Notes: generated by a model from the letters alone, not told the origin. A DNA stretch of 64,000 bases from JAFMJV01 sp963800275 (GCA_963800275.1 CAWDAI010000006.1:1-64000); one strand, 5' to 3'. Shown: positions 28,408 to 37,742, counted from the stretch's first letter. A program made the numbers and translations.

Positions 28408-28997
28408 TCAGTACGGGCAGGTGGACGACAGCTGCGCATTCAGGCGCAGGTTGGTGAGCTTGAACGTCCCTGCCTGGGTGTAGACGGCCTGCTGCGTCGA
28501 GGGTGTCGATCGCGACGCCGTCAGCCGTCTGGCGCGAAGTTCCCACGCGCATTCGGGTCCGGGACGCCGTTCGGGGCGGGCACCCCGATCTGGATGTTGT
28601 GGAACGTCGCCGTCGCGCCGTTCAGGCTGGTCGCGTCGACAACCAGTCCACCGGTGGCATCGGCCGAGTCGGCCTTCAAGGTGACCACCAGGAACGCCAT
28701 ACCGCCCGGGAGCCGGTCCGGCCGCACACGGTCTGGTCCAGGTTGGTCAGCACCCCGCCGGCCGGCAGGTCGGTCACAGCCACACCGGTAGCACCCGCTG
28801 CCGCCCTGGTCGACGTACCCGTACTGGATGAACGCCGGTCCGTGCGCCGGTGGGTGGGCTACCAAGCTGTCAGCTTTCACCTGGAAGACCGTGCCGGAGA
28901 TCGTCACCGGTGCTGCGAGCACCCCCGTGGCCATCAGGACCAAAACCGTGGCGATGGCCCGAAGGAGGCCCCGAACACCAGGGCGAACCTCCGCCAC
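28408..28997 (-). CDS. DUF6230-family secreted protein (frameshifted)
   Basis: N-terminal signal or anchor helix (LLRAIATVLVLMATGVLAAP), followed by a beta-rich domain VTISGTVFQVKADSLVA. After shifts come FLVVTLKADSADATGGLVVD and ATATFHNIQIGVP. The natural end, in yet another frame, reads LNAQLSSTCPY before a stop at 28408. At least two one-base shifts. The terminal Cys-Pro-Tyr and internal 'GLVVDAT' features match DUF6230 as I know it. Probably a cell-surface protein; role unknown. Confidence 0.65.
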
Positions 28998-29390
28998 CGC
29001 GTACCGCCGAAGCGAACGCGGTTATTTCAGTCGACATTGCGCCTCCCCTGACGCTAGTGCGGCGCAAGCCGGTAGGTCGGCACCGTGCAACCCCCGCGTG
29101 AAGCCGACCCTTCGGCGGTCTCGTGGACCGGTCCTCAGGTGCCGACTTGCCACCGCAACTTCTCGATCGCCGAGTCTTCGGTGCGACGCACCGACACAGC
29201 CAGAAGCGAACGGTTCCGGTGGGCAGGGTTGCCGTCTCCACCGCGAGCCAGCCCTTCGTCCTCGGTCTCGGCCGCGTCGGGCGAATGCCGGACGGGCCGC
29301 GAACCCGGCCGGATCTTGAGGACTTCGGACACTGGCCGGCACGCTCGCCGGTCTGCAGGGTCGGCGGTAGCGGACCATCAGGAGGGGGCC
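28998..29390. other. Intergenic region upstream of heliorhodopsin
   Basis: 393 bases. No gene can be supported. It contains the divergent promoters of the DUF6230 and heliorhodopsin genes by position, but no clear -35/-10 pair. GGAGGGGG at about 29381 is the heliorhodopsin ribosome-binding site. Confidence 0.4.
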
Positions 29391-30182
29391 ATGGCCGTCA
29401 TCACCGTACCCGGCAGGCACTTGCGAGCCGTTCCCGAGGCGCAGCGCTACCGCAGGTTACGTGCCTTCAACGTGATCGCGTCCGTGATCCTCGCGGCCGA
29501 GGGCCGTTCATGCTGGTGGCGAGCAACGGCCTCTCGTTGCCGGTGACCGCCTCGTTCCTGCGCGACGACCCGGTACGGTCACCGGAGCGACCGCTGCCGG
29601 AGACGTTGTTCTCGCTGCGCATCGGGCCGGCGGTCGCCTGCTTCCTGCTGCTCGCGGCGCTCGACCACGCGCTGGTCGCCGCGCCGGGCTGCACCGGCTG
29701 GTACGAGCGGGGCCTGGACCGACGCGCCAACTACGCCCGCTGGATCGAGTACTCGGTCAGCGCGTCGATCATGATCGTGCTCATCGGCCTGTTCGTCGGG
29801 ATCCGCGACCTCGCGGCGGTCGTGGCGCTGTTCGCGGCGAACACCGCGATGATCCTGTTCGGGCTGCTGATGGAGCGCCAGCAGCGGCCCGGCACCGCCG
29901 ACTGGAGCGCCTTCTGGTTCGGCTCGCTGATCGGCGCTGGTGCCCTGGGCGCTGATCGCGGTCTACCTGGCGCAGCCGCCCACCGTTCCGGGCTTCGTGT
30001 ACGCGATCACGGTCGTGCAGTTCGTGCTGTTCTTCAGCTTCGCGGTCAACATGGCGCTGCAGTACGCGCGAGGTCGGCCGGTGGCGGGACTACGTCACGG
30101 CGAGGTCGCCTACATCGTGCTGAGCCTGACCGCGAAGTCGCTGCTGGCCTGGCTGATCTTCGCCAACGTGCTGCGGACCTGA
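29391..30182 (+). CDS. Heliorhodopsin (frameshifted)
   Basis: A seven-helix retinal protein, starting MAVITVPGRHLRAVPEAQRY at 29391 after GGAGGGGG. Helix 3 carries the family motif ARWIEYSVSASIMIVLIG, whose Glu corresponds to the known Schiff-base counterion. The last helix has VYIVLSL-type sequence IVLSLTAKSLLAWLIFANVL, with Lys as the retinal-binding residue, 16 residues from the C-terminus. Other segments: LRIGPAVACFLLLAALDHAL and NTAMILFGLLMERQQ. Three one-base shifts (near 29500, 29935 and 30095) break the frame. Heliorhodopsins have an inverted topology (N-terminus inside) and are thought to be light sensors or regulators, not pumps. No carotenoid or retinal-making gene is nearby. Confidence 0.9.
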
Positions 30183-30185
30183 CGG

Positions 30186-31226
30186 CTACTCGACGGAGGG
30201 GCCCTCGATCTGCCCGGCTCGCGCCGCGATCACGCCGGCCTGGAAGCGGCTGGTCGCGCCGACCTGGGACATGTAGTCGGCGATGTGCCGGCGGCAGGTG
30301 CGCACCGAGATCGACAGCCGCCGCGAGATCGCCTCGTCCTTCTCTCCCTCGGCCATCAGCCGCAGGATCGCCGCCCGGGTCTGGTCCAGCTCGGTCTCGT
30401 CGCTCGCTGCCGGATGACGACCTCCTCGAGCGGCGTGGCCTCGGACCAGAGCTGCTCGAACGTAGCGACGACCCAGGCGATGACGTTGCGGCTCCCGGAC
30501 CACGGCCAGGCCTTGCGCGCCGGGTTCGTCGCCGGGGATGGGGAGCAGTGCGACGTCGCGGTCGATCACCAGGCTGCGACCGGGAACCGCCGCCGCAAAC
30601 CGGATCTTGGCCCCGTTGTCCGCGAGTTCGGTGAGGTACGAGCGGGTGTGACGGTCGCGCGCGGCCGTGTGCTGGTACAGCGCGCGGGTCTTGATGCCCC
30701 GCCGCAGCCGAGTACAGGTTCGCGATGCGCGTGCGGGTGTCGATGCGCGTCTTGGGCAGCCGGCCCGGTGCCACCGACAGCAGTTCTTCGCGGCACTGGT
30801 CGGCGTAGTGCATGAGCACGTTGCCGATCTGCGCGGGATCGGCGATGACGTCGACGGCGGTGTCGCGCACGATGGTGGTTAGCGCGGTGTTCCAGTCCGG
30901 AACCAACCGGCGGATGGCGTTGCGCCGGGCTTCCAGCGCGGCCCGCCGGGCGGCGAGTTCGAGGTCCTCCGCGCCGAGGACGGTGGCTTCGGCCAGCATG
31001 GGACTGATCGCTTCCAGTCCGCCGCGCGCGTGCGATCGGATCAACCCCATGGCGCGCAGGTGATCCAGCAGCTTGTCCACCTCGTCGGCCGGTCGGCCCA
31101 GCAGCGCCGCGAGTTGGCTCGCGGTCGGCCGGGCGCCGTCAGCAGCGACCGATAGAGCGCGACCTCGAGGTCGCCGAACTCCTCGGTCTCGCCCATTCGT
31201 GCCGTCCGGTAGTTCGTGCCAGGCAA
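30186..31226 (-). CDS. Transcriptional regulator with TrmB-like N-terminus and LuxR-type HTH (frameshifted)
   Basis: The N-terminal winged-helix region (FGDLEVALYRSLL, then QLAALLGRPADEVDKLLDHL) resembles TrmB-like domains. A helical middle follows (VPDWNTALTTIVRDTAVDVI). The C-terminal LuxR helix-turn-helix is ILRLMAEGEKDEAISRRLSI then RTCRRHIADYMSQVGATSRF. The frame shifts several times (near 31140, 30700 and 30410). The start is 31226 or the Met at about 31196. Its stop lies 3 bases from the convergent heliorhodopsin stop. This architecture is common in actinobacteria. Confidence 0.8.
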
Positions 31227-31360
31227 CTAGCTGCCACTTGGAGGATTTGTCATGTGCTCCGCCCCATTGAATCCTATGAGTAGTGCGTCTTCGCGGCGCC
31301 GGCAGCGCGGGGAGGTAGATGGCCCAAGACCGCGGCCGTCCGGAACGAAGGGGACGAAAA

Positions 31361-31561
31361 GTGACACATTCGATCCTACGCAGGATTCTTGCCGCAATGG
31401 CAATGGTCGTTGCGTTCGGCATTGCCGCTGTCTCTTCTGCGTCCGCAGCGACCGCTGCCTCGTCGACGCCGACCACCGTCGTCACCGCGAGTTCGTCCAG
31501 CGGGTCGTCCGGGACCGCCTCGAGCGGGCCCACGATGACCGCGTACGACTGGTGGTGGTGA
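31361..31561 (+). CDS. Small secreted Ser/Thr-rich peptide ending in a Trp triplet
   Basis: 66 residues from a GTG at 31361 preceded by AAGGGGACG. Signal peptide RRILAAMAMVVAFGIAAVSS with cleavage after ASA. The mature part is Ser/Thr/Ala-rich and ends GPTMTAYDWWW. No family recognised. It is divergent from the regulator gene. Codon use and the clean signal peptide support a real gene. Confidence 0.6.
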   Translation: MTHSILRRILAAMAMVVAFGIAAVSSASAATAASSTPTTVVTASSSSGSSGTASSGPTMTAYDWWW

Positions 31562-31766
31562 CCTCAGGCCCACCTGCAGGCATGTTGCGACCGTAGTCCT
31601 GGCGGCCGCAACATCCGATCCGGTCCCGCCCTCGACGCGCGTCCGACTCGAGTCCGTCGGTTCGAGCAGACGCCAGAGGGCGGGACCGGTCACTTAATCG
31701 CCTCGGGTCCGCACCGCGCCCGGCGGCCGCGTGCGCGATCGGTGCGCAGGCTGCGAGGATCGGGAC

Positions 31767-32676
31767 GTGAGCGCTCTGCCCGACGGCCTGACCCACCTGC
31801 ACAGCGGCAAGGTCCGCGACCTCTACCGCACCGGCGACGGCCGGCTGCTGATGGTCGCCAGCGACCGGATCTCCGCCTTCGACCACATCCTGGCCAGCCC
31901 GATCCCCGACAAGGGGCGCATCCTCACCGCGATGACGGTCTGGTGGTTCGGCCGGCTCGCGGACCTCGTCGCCGCAACCACCTGATCAGCGTGGACGATC
32001 CGCTGATCCCGGCCGAGTGGCGCGGCCGCGCGATGGTGTGCCAGCGAGCTGGAGATGATGCCGGTCGAGGCGTCGCCCGCGGCTACCTGACCGGGTCCGG
32101 CCTGCTCGACTACCGGGCGACCGGCGCGGTGTGCGGCATCGCGCTGCCGGCCGGGCCTCGTGGACGGCGACCGGCTGCCCGAGCCGATCTTCACGCCGGC
32201 CACCAAGGCCGCGCTGGGCGAGCACGACGAGAACGTCTCCTTCGAGGCGGTCGGCGGCCACGCGTCGGGCGCCGAGACCGCCGACCGGCTGCGCGAGCTG
32301 ACGCTGCGCATCTACAGCCGCGCCGCCGAGATCGCGCCGACCGCGGCATCATCCTGGCCGACACCAAGTTCGAGTTCGGCCGCGACCCGGGCACCGGACG
32401 AGCTGGTGCTGGCCGACGAGGTGCTCACCCCGGACTCGTCCCGGTTCTGGCCGGCCGACGAGCTGGCAGCCGGGCCGGGCGCAGCCGAGCTTCGACAAGC
32501 AGTACGTGCGCGACTGGCTGACTCTCGCCGGCGTCCGGCTGGGACCGGGGCGGGGACGCCGCCCCCGCCGCTGCCCGAGCGACGTCGTCGCGGCGACCCG
32601 CGGCCGCTACGTCGAGGCGTACGAGCGGCTGACCGGGCGGTCCTTCGCCGACTGGCCGGGCGTGTCGCTGACCTGA
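31767..32676 (+). CDS. purC: SAICAR synthase (frameshifted)
   Basis: Phosphoribosylaminoimidazole-succinocarboxamide synthase, the seventh step of purine synthesis. GTG start at 31767 (MSALPDGLTHLHSGKVRDLY). Conserved pieces: VASDRISAFDHILASPIPDK, FEAVGGHASGAETADRLREL, IILADTKFEFGRD, LADEVLTPDSSRFW and FDKQYVRDWL. The end is SFADWPGVSLT at 32676. At least five single-base shifts (near 31970, 32050, 32150, 32340 and 32390). All catalytic motifs survive, so I treat it as a functional gene with sequence errors. In many actinobacteria purC lies near purS-purQ-purL, which are 5 kb downstream here. Confidence 0.9.
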
Positions 32677-33165
32677 GTTGCGCACCCCGGGGCGGCCTGC
32701 CCAGGTGTCCGGCACTTCTCGCCGAAATGGGCGATCACCGTCTCACAGATCTCGGTCAGGGAGGTGATCTGCTCCGGCGTCAGCAGGTCGATCATGTGCT
32801 CGCGGACCGACGCGACGTGGTCCGGCGCGGCGCTGCGGATCGCGTCCAGGCCCCGCTCGGTGACCACCACGAAGGCGCCCCGCGCGTCGGATTCGCACCC
32901 GGCCCGGCGGACCAGGCCGCGCTGCTCCATCCGGCTGACGTGGTGCGAGAGCCGGCTGGGGGACCATTGCATGTTGGTGGCGAGTTCGGAGAGCCGGCAG
33001 CGCTGGTCCGCGGCCTCCGACAGTGCGGAGAGCACCTGGTAGTCGGGCATCGACAAGCCGCTGTCCGGGCCGAGGTCCCGGGCGACCTCGGCGTCGACCG
33101 AGCAGCACCATGCGCCGGTACGCGCGCCAGGCGCGCTGCTCGTCGTCGCTGAGCCATCGGGTCAT
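32607..33165 (-). CDS. MarR-family transcriptional regulator (frameshifted)
   Basis: Begins MTRWLSDDEQRAWRAYRRMV at 33165. After a one-base shift near 33095 it continues as MPDYQVLSALSEAADQRCRL, MQWSPSRLSHHVSRMEQRGL (recognition helix), then RRAGCESDARGAFVVVTERG. The C-terminal helix ends around EICETVIAHFGEKC, after which the frame runs on into the end of purC, so the true stop probably lies near 32690. It is divergent from an NADPH-dependent FMN reductase with a palindromic operator between them, so it likely represses that gene. Confidence 0.85.
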
Positions 33166-33184
33166 GGGCCCAGCATACAGATTC

Positions 33185-33223
33185 TTGACACGTCATGTAG
33201 CTATGCTAAGTTTGACGCGTCAA
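33185..33223. promoter_or_regulatory. Likely MarR operator in a divergent promoter region
   Basis: TTGACGCGTCAA (33212-33223) is a perfect 12-base palindrome. TTGACACGTCA (33185-33195) is a near-copy 27 bases upstream. Both lie between the MarR and reductase starts. TTGACACG may also serve as a -35 element. Confidence 0.65.
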
Positions 33224-33250
33224 CGTTAACGACCCTGGGAAGGACTCCCC

Positions 33251-33817
33251 ATGCCGAGGCTGCAGGTCATCGTCGCGAGCACCCGTCCGGGACGGGTGGG
33301 CCCTGTCGTGGCCGACTGGTTCGTCCGGCTGGCCGAGGAGCACGGGGGCTTCGACGTCGCCGTCACCGACCTCGCCGAGCTGGCGCTGCCGCTGATGGAC
33401 GAGCCGAAGCACCCTCGGCTGCGTCAGTACGAGCACCAGCACACGCGGGAATGGAGCGCGCGGGTCGAGGCTGCCGACGCCTTCGTGTTCGTGATGCCCG
33501 AGTACAACTACACCTTCACCGCGCCGGTGAAGAACGCCCTGGACTACCTGCACAGCGAGTGGGCCTACAAGCCCGTCGGCTTCGTCAGTTACGGCGGGCT
33601 GTCCGGTGGCCTGCGGGCGGTGCAGTCGCTCAAGCCGGTCGTCACGACCCTGAACCTGTTCCCGCTGCCGGGCTCGGTGGCCCTGCCGTTCGTCTCCAAC
33701 TCGATCGTCGACGGCCGGTTGCAGCCCGACGAGCTGGCGGTCGGCTCGGCCAAGGCGATGCTGGACGAGTTGCTGCGCGTGAGTCAGGCGCTCGCGCCCC
33801 TTCGCGCGGCCAGCTGA
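33251..33817 (+). CDS. NADPH-dependent FMN reductase
   Basis: 188 residues, intact frame. Flavodoxin-like fold: LQVIVASTRPGRVGPVVADW (phosphate-binding loop), VFVMPEYNYTFTAPVKNALD (the family's PEYN motif) and FVSYGGLSGGLRAVQSLKPV. It reduces FMN or quinone-like compounds with NAD(P)H. ATG at 33251 follows GGAAGGACT. Controlled probably by the divergent MarR protein, which suggests an electrophile or quinone stress response. Confidence 0.92.
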   Translation: MPRLQVIVASTRPGRVGPVVADWFVRLAEEHGGFDVAVTDLAELALPLMDEPKHPRLRQYEHQHTREWSARVEAADAFVFVMPEYNYTFTAPVKNALDYLHSEWAYKPVGFVSYGGLSGGLRAVQSLKPVVTTLNLFPLPGSVALPFVSNSIVDGRLQPDELAVGSAKAMLDELLRVSQALAPLRAAS

Positions 33818-33821
33818 CCCT

Positions 33822-33885
33822 CGACCTTGTGCGGCCCAGGGCCGCTGGGCCGCCGGCGTCCACGGCCCTGCCCCGCACAAGGTCG
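33822..33885 (+). terminator. Strong stem-loop after the FMN reductase gene
   Basis: CGACCTTGTGCGG (33822-33834) pairs perfectly with CCGCACAAGGTCG (33873-33885); the loop has further GC-rich pairing (GGGCCGCTGGGCCG). There is no T tract. Confidence 0.6.
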
Positions 33886-33933
33886 GGCGGGACGTGGGTG
33901 GACGCGCTACTGAACGTGGTTCACTATGGAGGG

Positions 33934-35527
33934 ATGACCGCTGTCGAGCCCCAGAAGGACCGCATCGCGACCGGCCTGCCCCCGGTCCTGGCCAACGGTG
34001 CAGCGCGCCGGCTGCTCGATCAGGTCCGGTCGAGCTCCACGGACACGCTGACGACGCACGCGCCGTACACCGGTGCCGAACTGGCCACGATGCCGCAGTG
34101 CGGCGTCCCGACGACGTCGCGGCGGCGTTCGTCCGGGCCCGGGCCGCGCAGCGCGCCTGGGCCGCACGGCCGGTGCGCGAGCGCGCGCGGTCTTCCTGCG
34201 GACTGCACGACCTGGTGCTCAACGCCAGCGACGAGCTGATGGACCTGATCCAGGCCGAGAACGGCAAGTCCCGCCGCGACGCGTTCCTCGAGGTGGCCGA
34301 CATCGCCAACACCGCCCGCTACTACGCGCGAACCGCGCCGGGCCTGCTGCGCCCGCGCCGCCGCACCGGCCTGGTGCCGGGCCTGACGTCTGCGCGCGAG
34401 CTGCATCACCCCAAGGGCGTGGTCACCGTCATCTCGCCGTGGAACTACCCACTGGCCCTGGCCGCCGGCGACACCATCCCGGCGCTGCATCGCCGGAAAC
34501 GCCGTCGTGCAGAAGCCGGACAACCAGACGGCACTGACGGCGCTGTGGGCGCTCGCGCTGGCGCGCGAGGCCGGCCTTCCCGCCGACGTCTGGCAGATGG
34601 TGCTGGGCCGTGGCTCGACCATCGGCGACACGTTGATCGAGTACGCCGACTACCTCATGTTCACCGGCTCGACGGCGAGCGGGAAGAAGGTCGCCGCCCA
34701 GGCCGGCTGCCCGGCTGATCGGCTCTCCATGGAGCTCGGCGGCAAGAACGCCATGGTCGTCCTCGACGATGCCGACCTGGACCGGCGGTCGAGGGAGCCG
34801 TGCGCGCGTGCTTCTCCTCCTGCGGCCAGCTGTGCATCTCGATCGAGCGGATGTACGTGCAGGACGGCATCTACGACGCGTTCGTGCCCCGATTCGTGGA
34901 GGCCGTCAAGGACGATGAGGCTCGGGGCCGGCTACGACTACGGCTACGACATGGGCTCGCTGACCTCTCCCGAGCAGCTCGAGGTCGTCACTGCGCACGT
35001 CGAGGACGCGCTCGCCAACGGTCGCGACGCTGCTCGCCGGCGGCCGGCCTCGCCCCGACCTCGGACCGCTGTTCTACGAGCCGACGGTGCTCACCGACGT
35101 CCCGCCGACCGTGCGCTGCTTCGGCGACGAGACGTTCGGCCCGGTCGTATCAATTTATCGATTTAGCGACCTTGATGAGGCGATCGAGCGGGCCAACGCC
35201 TCCGTCTACGGCCTGAACGCCAGCGTCTGGTCGAAGAGCCTGCGCCGGGGACGCGAGGCCGCGGCGCGGCTGCACGCCGGCACCGTCAACATCAACGAGG
35301 CGTACGCGGCGGCCTGGGGTTCGGTCGACGCTCCCATGGGCGGCGTCGGTGAGTCCGGCCTGGGCCACCGGCACGGTGCCGAGGGCCTGCTCAAGTACAC
35401 CGAGCCGCAGACGCTCGCCCGGCAGCGGCTGATGAACCTGGCCCCACCGGGCAAGGTGGGCTACGAGCGCTTCGCCCAGGTCATGACCGCCTCCTTGCGG
35501 CTGCTGCGCCGCACCGGCTGGCGCTGA
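33934..35527 (+). CDS. Succinate-semialdehyde / aldehyde dehydrogenase (frameshifted)
   Basis: An NAD(P)-dependent aldehyde dehydrogenase, GabD2-like. Start MTAVEPQKDRIATGLPPVLA at 33934. Pieces: VVTVISPWNYPLALAAGDTI (cofactor region), DYLMFTGSTASGKKVAAQAG, LSMELGGKNAMVVLDDADLD (catalytic Glu), the nucleophile Cys in SSCGQLCISIERMYVQDGIY, FGDETFGPVVSIYRF, and the terminal RFAQVMTASLRLLRRTGWR typical of actinobacterial members. At least five one-base shifts. All active-site residues are present across frames. It converts succinate semialdehyde to succinate in GABA breakdown by family inference. Confidence 0.88.
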
Positions 35528-35540
35528 CCCGCGCGGCTGA

Positions 35541-35588
35541 CCCGGTCCCGCGCCCGGTCCCGCGCCCGGTCCCGCGCCCGGTCCCGCG
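35541..35588. repeat. Four tandem 12-bp repeats (CCCGGTCCCGCG)
   Basis: Exact copies start at 35541, 35553, 35565 and 35577, between the aldehyde dehydrogenase and the ABC permease genes. Confidence 0.9.
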
Positions 35589-35699
35589 GCCGGCGCCGAC
35601 CCGCGCGGGCGGGCGATTTTCGGCTCACGGCCGACCCCGCCGGACTTACGCTGGCGTAGCGCTCGCGGGCGAGCGCCCGCACGAGAGGGGGGCGACGCG

Positions 35700-36551
35700 G
35701 TGACAACGGTTTCGCTGCACGGACGGCTGGGCGGATTCGCCACGGACTCCTCGCGGCTCGGGCCGATCGATCGGGCCAAGCGGGTCTGGGAGTACCGCAG
35801 GATGCTCTTCCTGCTGGTCAAGCGCGACGTGAAGATCCGCTACGCGGGCTCGGTGCTCGGTTACGTGTGGACGGTGCTCGAGCCGCTGCTGATGAGCTTT
35901 GTGTACTTCATCGTCTTCACGAAGATCTTCACCCGCGGCAACCCGAGCTTCACCGACCCGTTCATGGTCTTCCTGGTCTCGGGGCAGCTGTCCTGGTTCT
36001 GGTTCTCCGGCGTGGTGAACGGCAGCACCAAGTCGCTGCTGAGCCAGGCGCAGATGGTGCGCTCGTCGAACGTGCCGCGCGAGATCTGGGTGCTGACGAC
36101 CGTGTTGTCCAAGGCGACCGAGTTCGTCTTCAGCCTGCCCGTCCTGGCCGTCTTCGTGATCGCCTACATGAAGCCGGTCAACAAGTGGATCGTGCTGTGG
36201 CCCGCCGCGATCCTCACCGAGGCGATCCTGCTCACCGGACTGGCCCTGATCCTGGCTGCGGTGAACGTCCTGGTGCGGGACATCGGTCAGATCGTCGGCG
36301 TCGTCGTCCGGGCGCTGTACTTCGCATCGCCTGTGCTCTACAGCGTCAACGAGCCGCGCATCCACCAGTACCGGCACGTGTTCGACGTCAACCCGCTCGC
36401 CGGGATCTTGGACATGATGCGTGTCGGGCTGTTCCCGAAGGAGATGGACGTGATCCGGATGTCGACGTCGGTCGTGGCCAGCCTCGCCGTCCTGGCGCTC
36501 GGCGTGTTCGTGTTCTCCCGCCTCGAGCGCCAGGTGCTGAAGGAGATCTGA
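35700..36551 (+). CDS. ABC-2 type transporter permease for polysaccharide export
   Basis: 283 residues, intact. Six hydrophobic segments in the TagG/RfbA/Wzm pattern: VKRDVKIRYAGSVLGYVWTV, PLLMSFVYFIVFTKIF, VNGSTKSLLSQAQMVRSSNV, RDIGQIVGVVVRALYFASPV and NPLAGILDMMRVG. GTG start at 35700. It is followed 1 base later by its ATPase, so the two form one operon. Together they export a teichoic-acid-like or O-antigen-like glycan across the membrane. Confidence 0.9.
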   Translation: MTTVSLHGRLGGFATDSSRLGPIDRAKRVWEYRRMLFLLVKRDVKIRYAGSVLGYVWTVLEPLLMSFVYFIVFTKIFTRGNPSFTDPFMVFLVSGQLSWFWFSGVVNGSTKSLLSQAQMVRSSNVPREIWVLTTVLSKATEFVFSLPVLAVFVIAYMKPVNKWIVLWPAAILTEAILLTGLALILAAVNVLVRDIGQIVGVVVRALYFASPVLYSVNEPRIHQYRHVFDVNPLAGILDMMRVGLFPKEMDVIRMSTSVVASLAVLALGVFVFSRLERQVLKEI

Positions 36552-36552
36552 C

Positions 36553-37368
36553 GTGGACGCGGGTGACGTGCGCCCGGCCGCCTCTCCGGGCGAGCCGGTG
36601 ATCTCGCTGCGCGACGTCGGGATCTTCTTCTCGAAGAACCGCCGCCGGCGGCGCACGCTGCGCGACCTGCTGATCCACCGGTCCCCGCCGCCGACGACAG
36701 GGGAGTTCTGGCCGCTGCGCCACGTCGACCTGGACATCCGCCGCGGCGAGGCGATCGGCGTTGTGGGCCGCAACGGCCAGGGCAAGTCGACGCTGCTTCG
36801 ACTGATCGCAGGGGTGTTGCTGCCCGACGAGGGCACGGTCGTCGTTCGGGAGGGAGTTGCCGCGCTGATCGCTATCACCGGCGGCTTCGAGAACGAGTTG
36901 ACCGCCCGCGAGAACATCCACCTGGTCTCGCAGTTGCACGGGATGACGCCCGCAGAAACCGACGAGGCGTTCGACGAGATCGTCGACTTCGCCGAGATCG
37001 CTGACTTCCTGGACACGCAGTACAAGCACTTCTCCTCGGGCATGAAGGTCCGGCTTGCCTTCTCCGTCGTCTCGCGCATGCGCGAGCCGATCCTGCTGGT
37101 CGACGAGGTGCTCGCCGTCGGCGACAAGGCGTTCCGCGCCAAGTGCTACGCGCGGATCCAGAACCTGCGCGACGACGGCCTGACCCTGTTCCTGGTCTCG
37201 CACTCCGCCGGGAACCTGCGGCGGTTCTGCACGCGCGGCATCTACCTCGCCGGCGGCGGCATCCGTGCCGACGGCCCGCTCGATGACGTGATCAGGCGGT
37301 ACGAGATGGACACCGACACCTACGAGGACCGCCCGGTGGCAATCGGTGCGGACGACGAGATGGACTGA
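36553..37368 (+). CDS. ABC transporter ATP-binding protein, polysaccharide export (TagH/Wzt type)
   Basis: 271 residues, intact; GTG start one base after the permease stop. Walker A VGRNGQGKSTLLRLIAGVLL, Q-loop region GGFENELTARENIHL, signature FSSGMKVRLAFSVV, Walker B PILLVDEVLAVGDKAF, and the H-loop FLVSHSAGNLRRFC. The large insertion before Walker A (RRRRTLRDLLIHRSPPPTTG) is typical of polysaccharide exporters. It has no C-terminal glycan-binding domain, so it is of the TagH-short/RfbB type. Confidence 0.92.
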   Translation: MDAGDVRPAASPGEPVISLRDVGIFFSKNRRRRRTLRDLLIHRSPPPTTGEFWPLRHVDLDIRRGEAIGVVGRNGQGKSTLLRLIAGVLLPDEGTVVVREGVAALIAITGGFENELTARENIHLVSQLHGMTPAETDEAFDEIVDFAEIADFLDTQYKHFSSGMKVRLAFSVVSRMREPILLVDEVLAVGDKAFRAKCYARIQNLRDDGLTLFLVSHSAGNLRRFCTRGIYLAGGGIRADGPLDDVIRRYEMDTDTYEDRPVAIGADDEMD

Positions 37369-37469
37369 GACGGCGGGCCGACAGGGCCGGCACGTCCCGT
37401 TAGGCTGACGGCGTCTGTCGTGCAGCTGTGGGACGGCTGCAGGAGTGGCCGCACAAGCGAGGAGTTGCC

Positions 37470-37700
37470 GTGGCCCGCGTGGTCGTCGATGTCGTGCTCA
37501 AGCCGGAGATTCTCGACCCGCAAGGTCAGGCGATCGCCGGAGCGCTGTCGCGGTTGGGCGTGCACGGGGTCAGTTCCGTGCGCCAGGGCAAGCACTTCGA
37601 GCTCGAGGTGGACGACACCGTCGACGACGAGGCGGTGGCCAAGATCGCCGATACGCTGCTGGCGAACCCGGTGATCGAGAACTTCACGATCCACCGCTGA
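37470..37700 (+). CDS. purS: Phosphoribosylformylglycinamidine synthase subunit PurS
   Basis: About 76 residues from a GTG at 37470 (MARVVVDVVLKPEILDPQGQ), preceded by GAGGAG. Contains LSRLGVHGVSSVRQGKHFEL and TLLANPVIENFTIHR, the full family length. It is the small bridging subunit of the PurS-PurQ-PurL complex for the fourth step of purine synthesis. First gene of the purSQL operon, 42 bases before purQ. Confidence 0.95.
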   Translation: MARVVVDVVLKPEILDPQGQAIAGALSRLGVHGVSSVRQGKHFELEVDDTVDDEAVAKIADTLLANPVIENFTIHR

Positions 37701-37742
37701 GCGCGGTCATCGCCCCAATCGGCAGCCCGTAGACTTGCGGCC

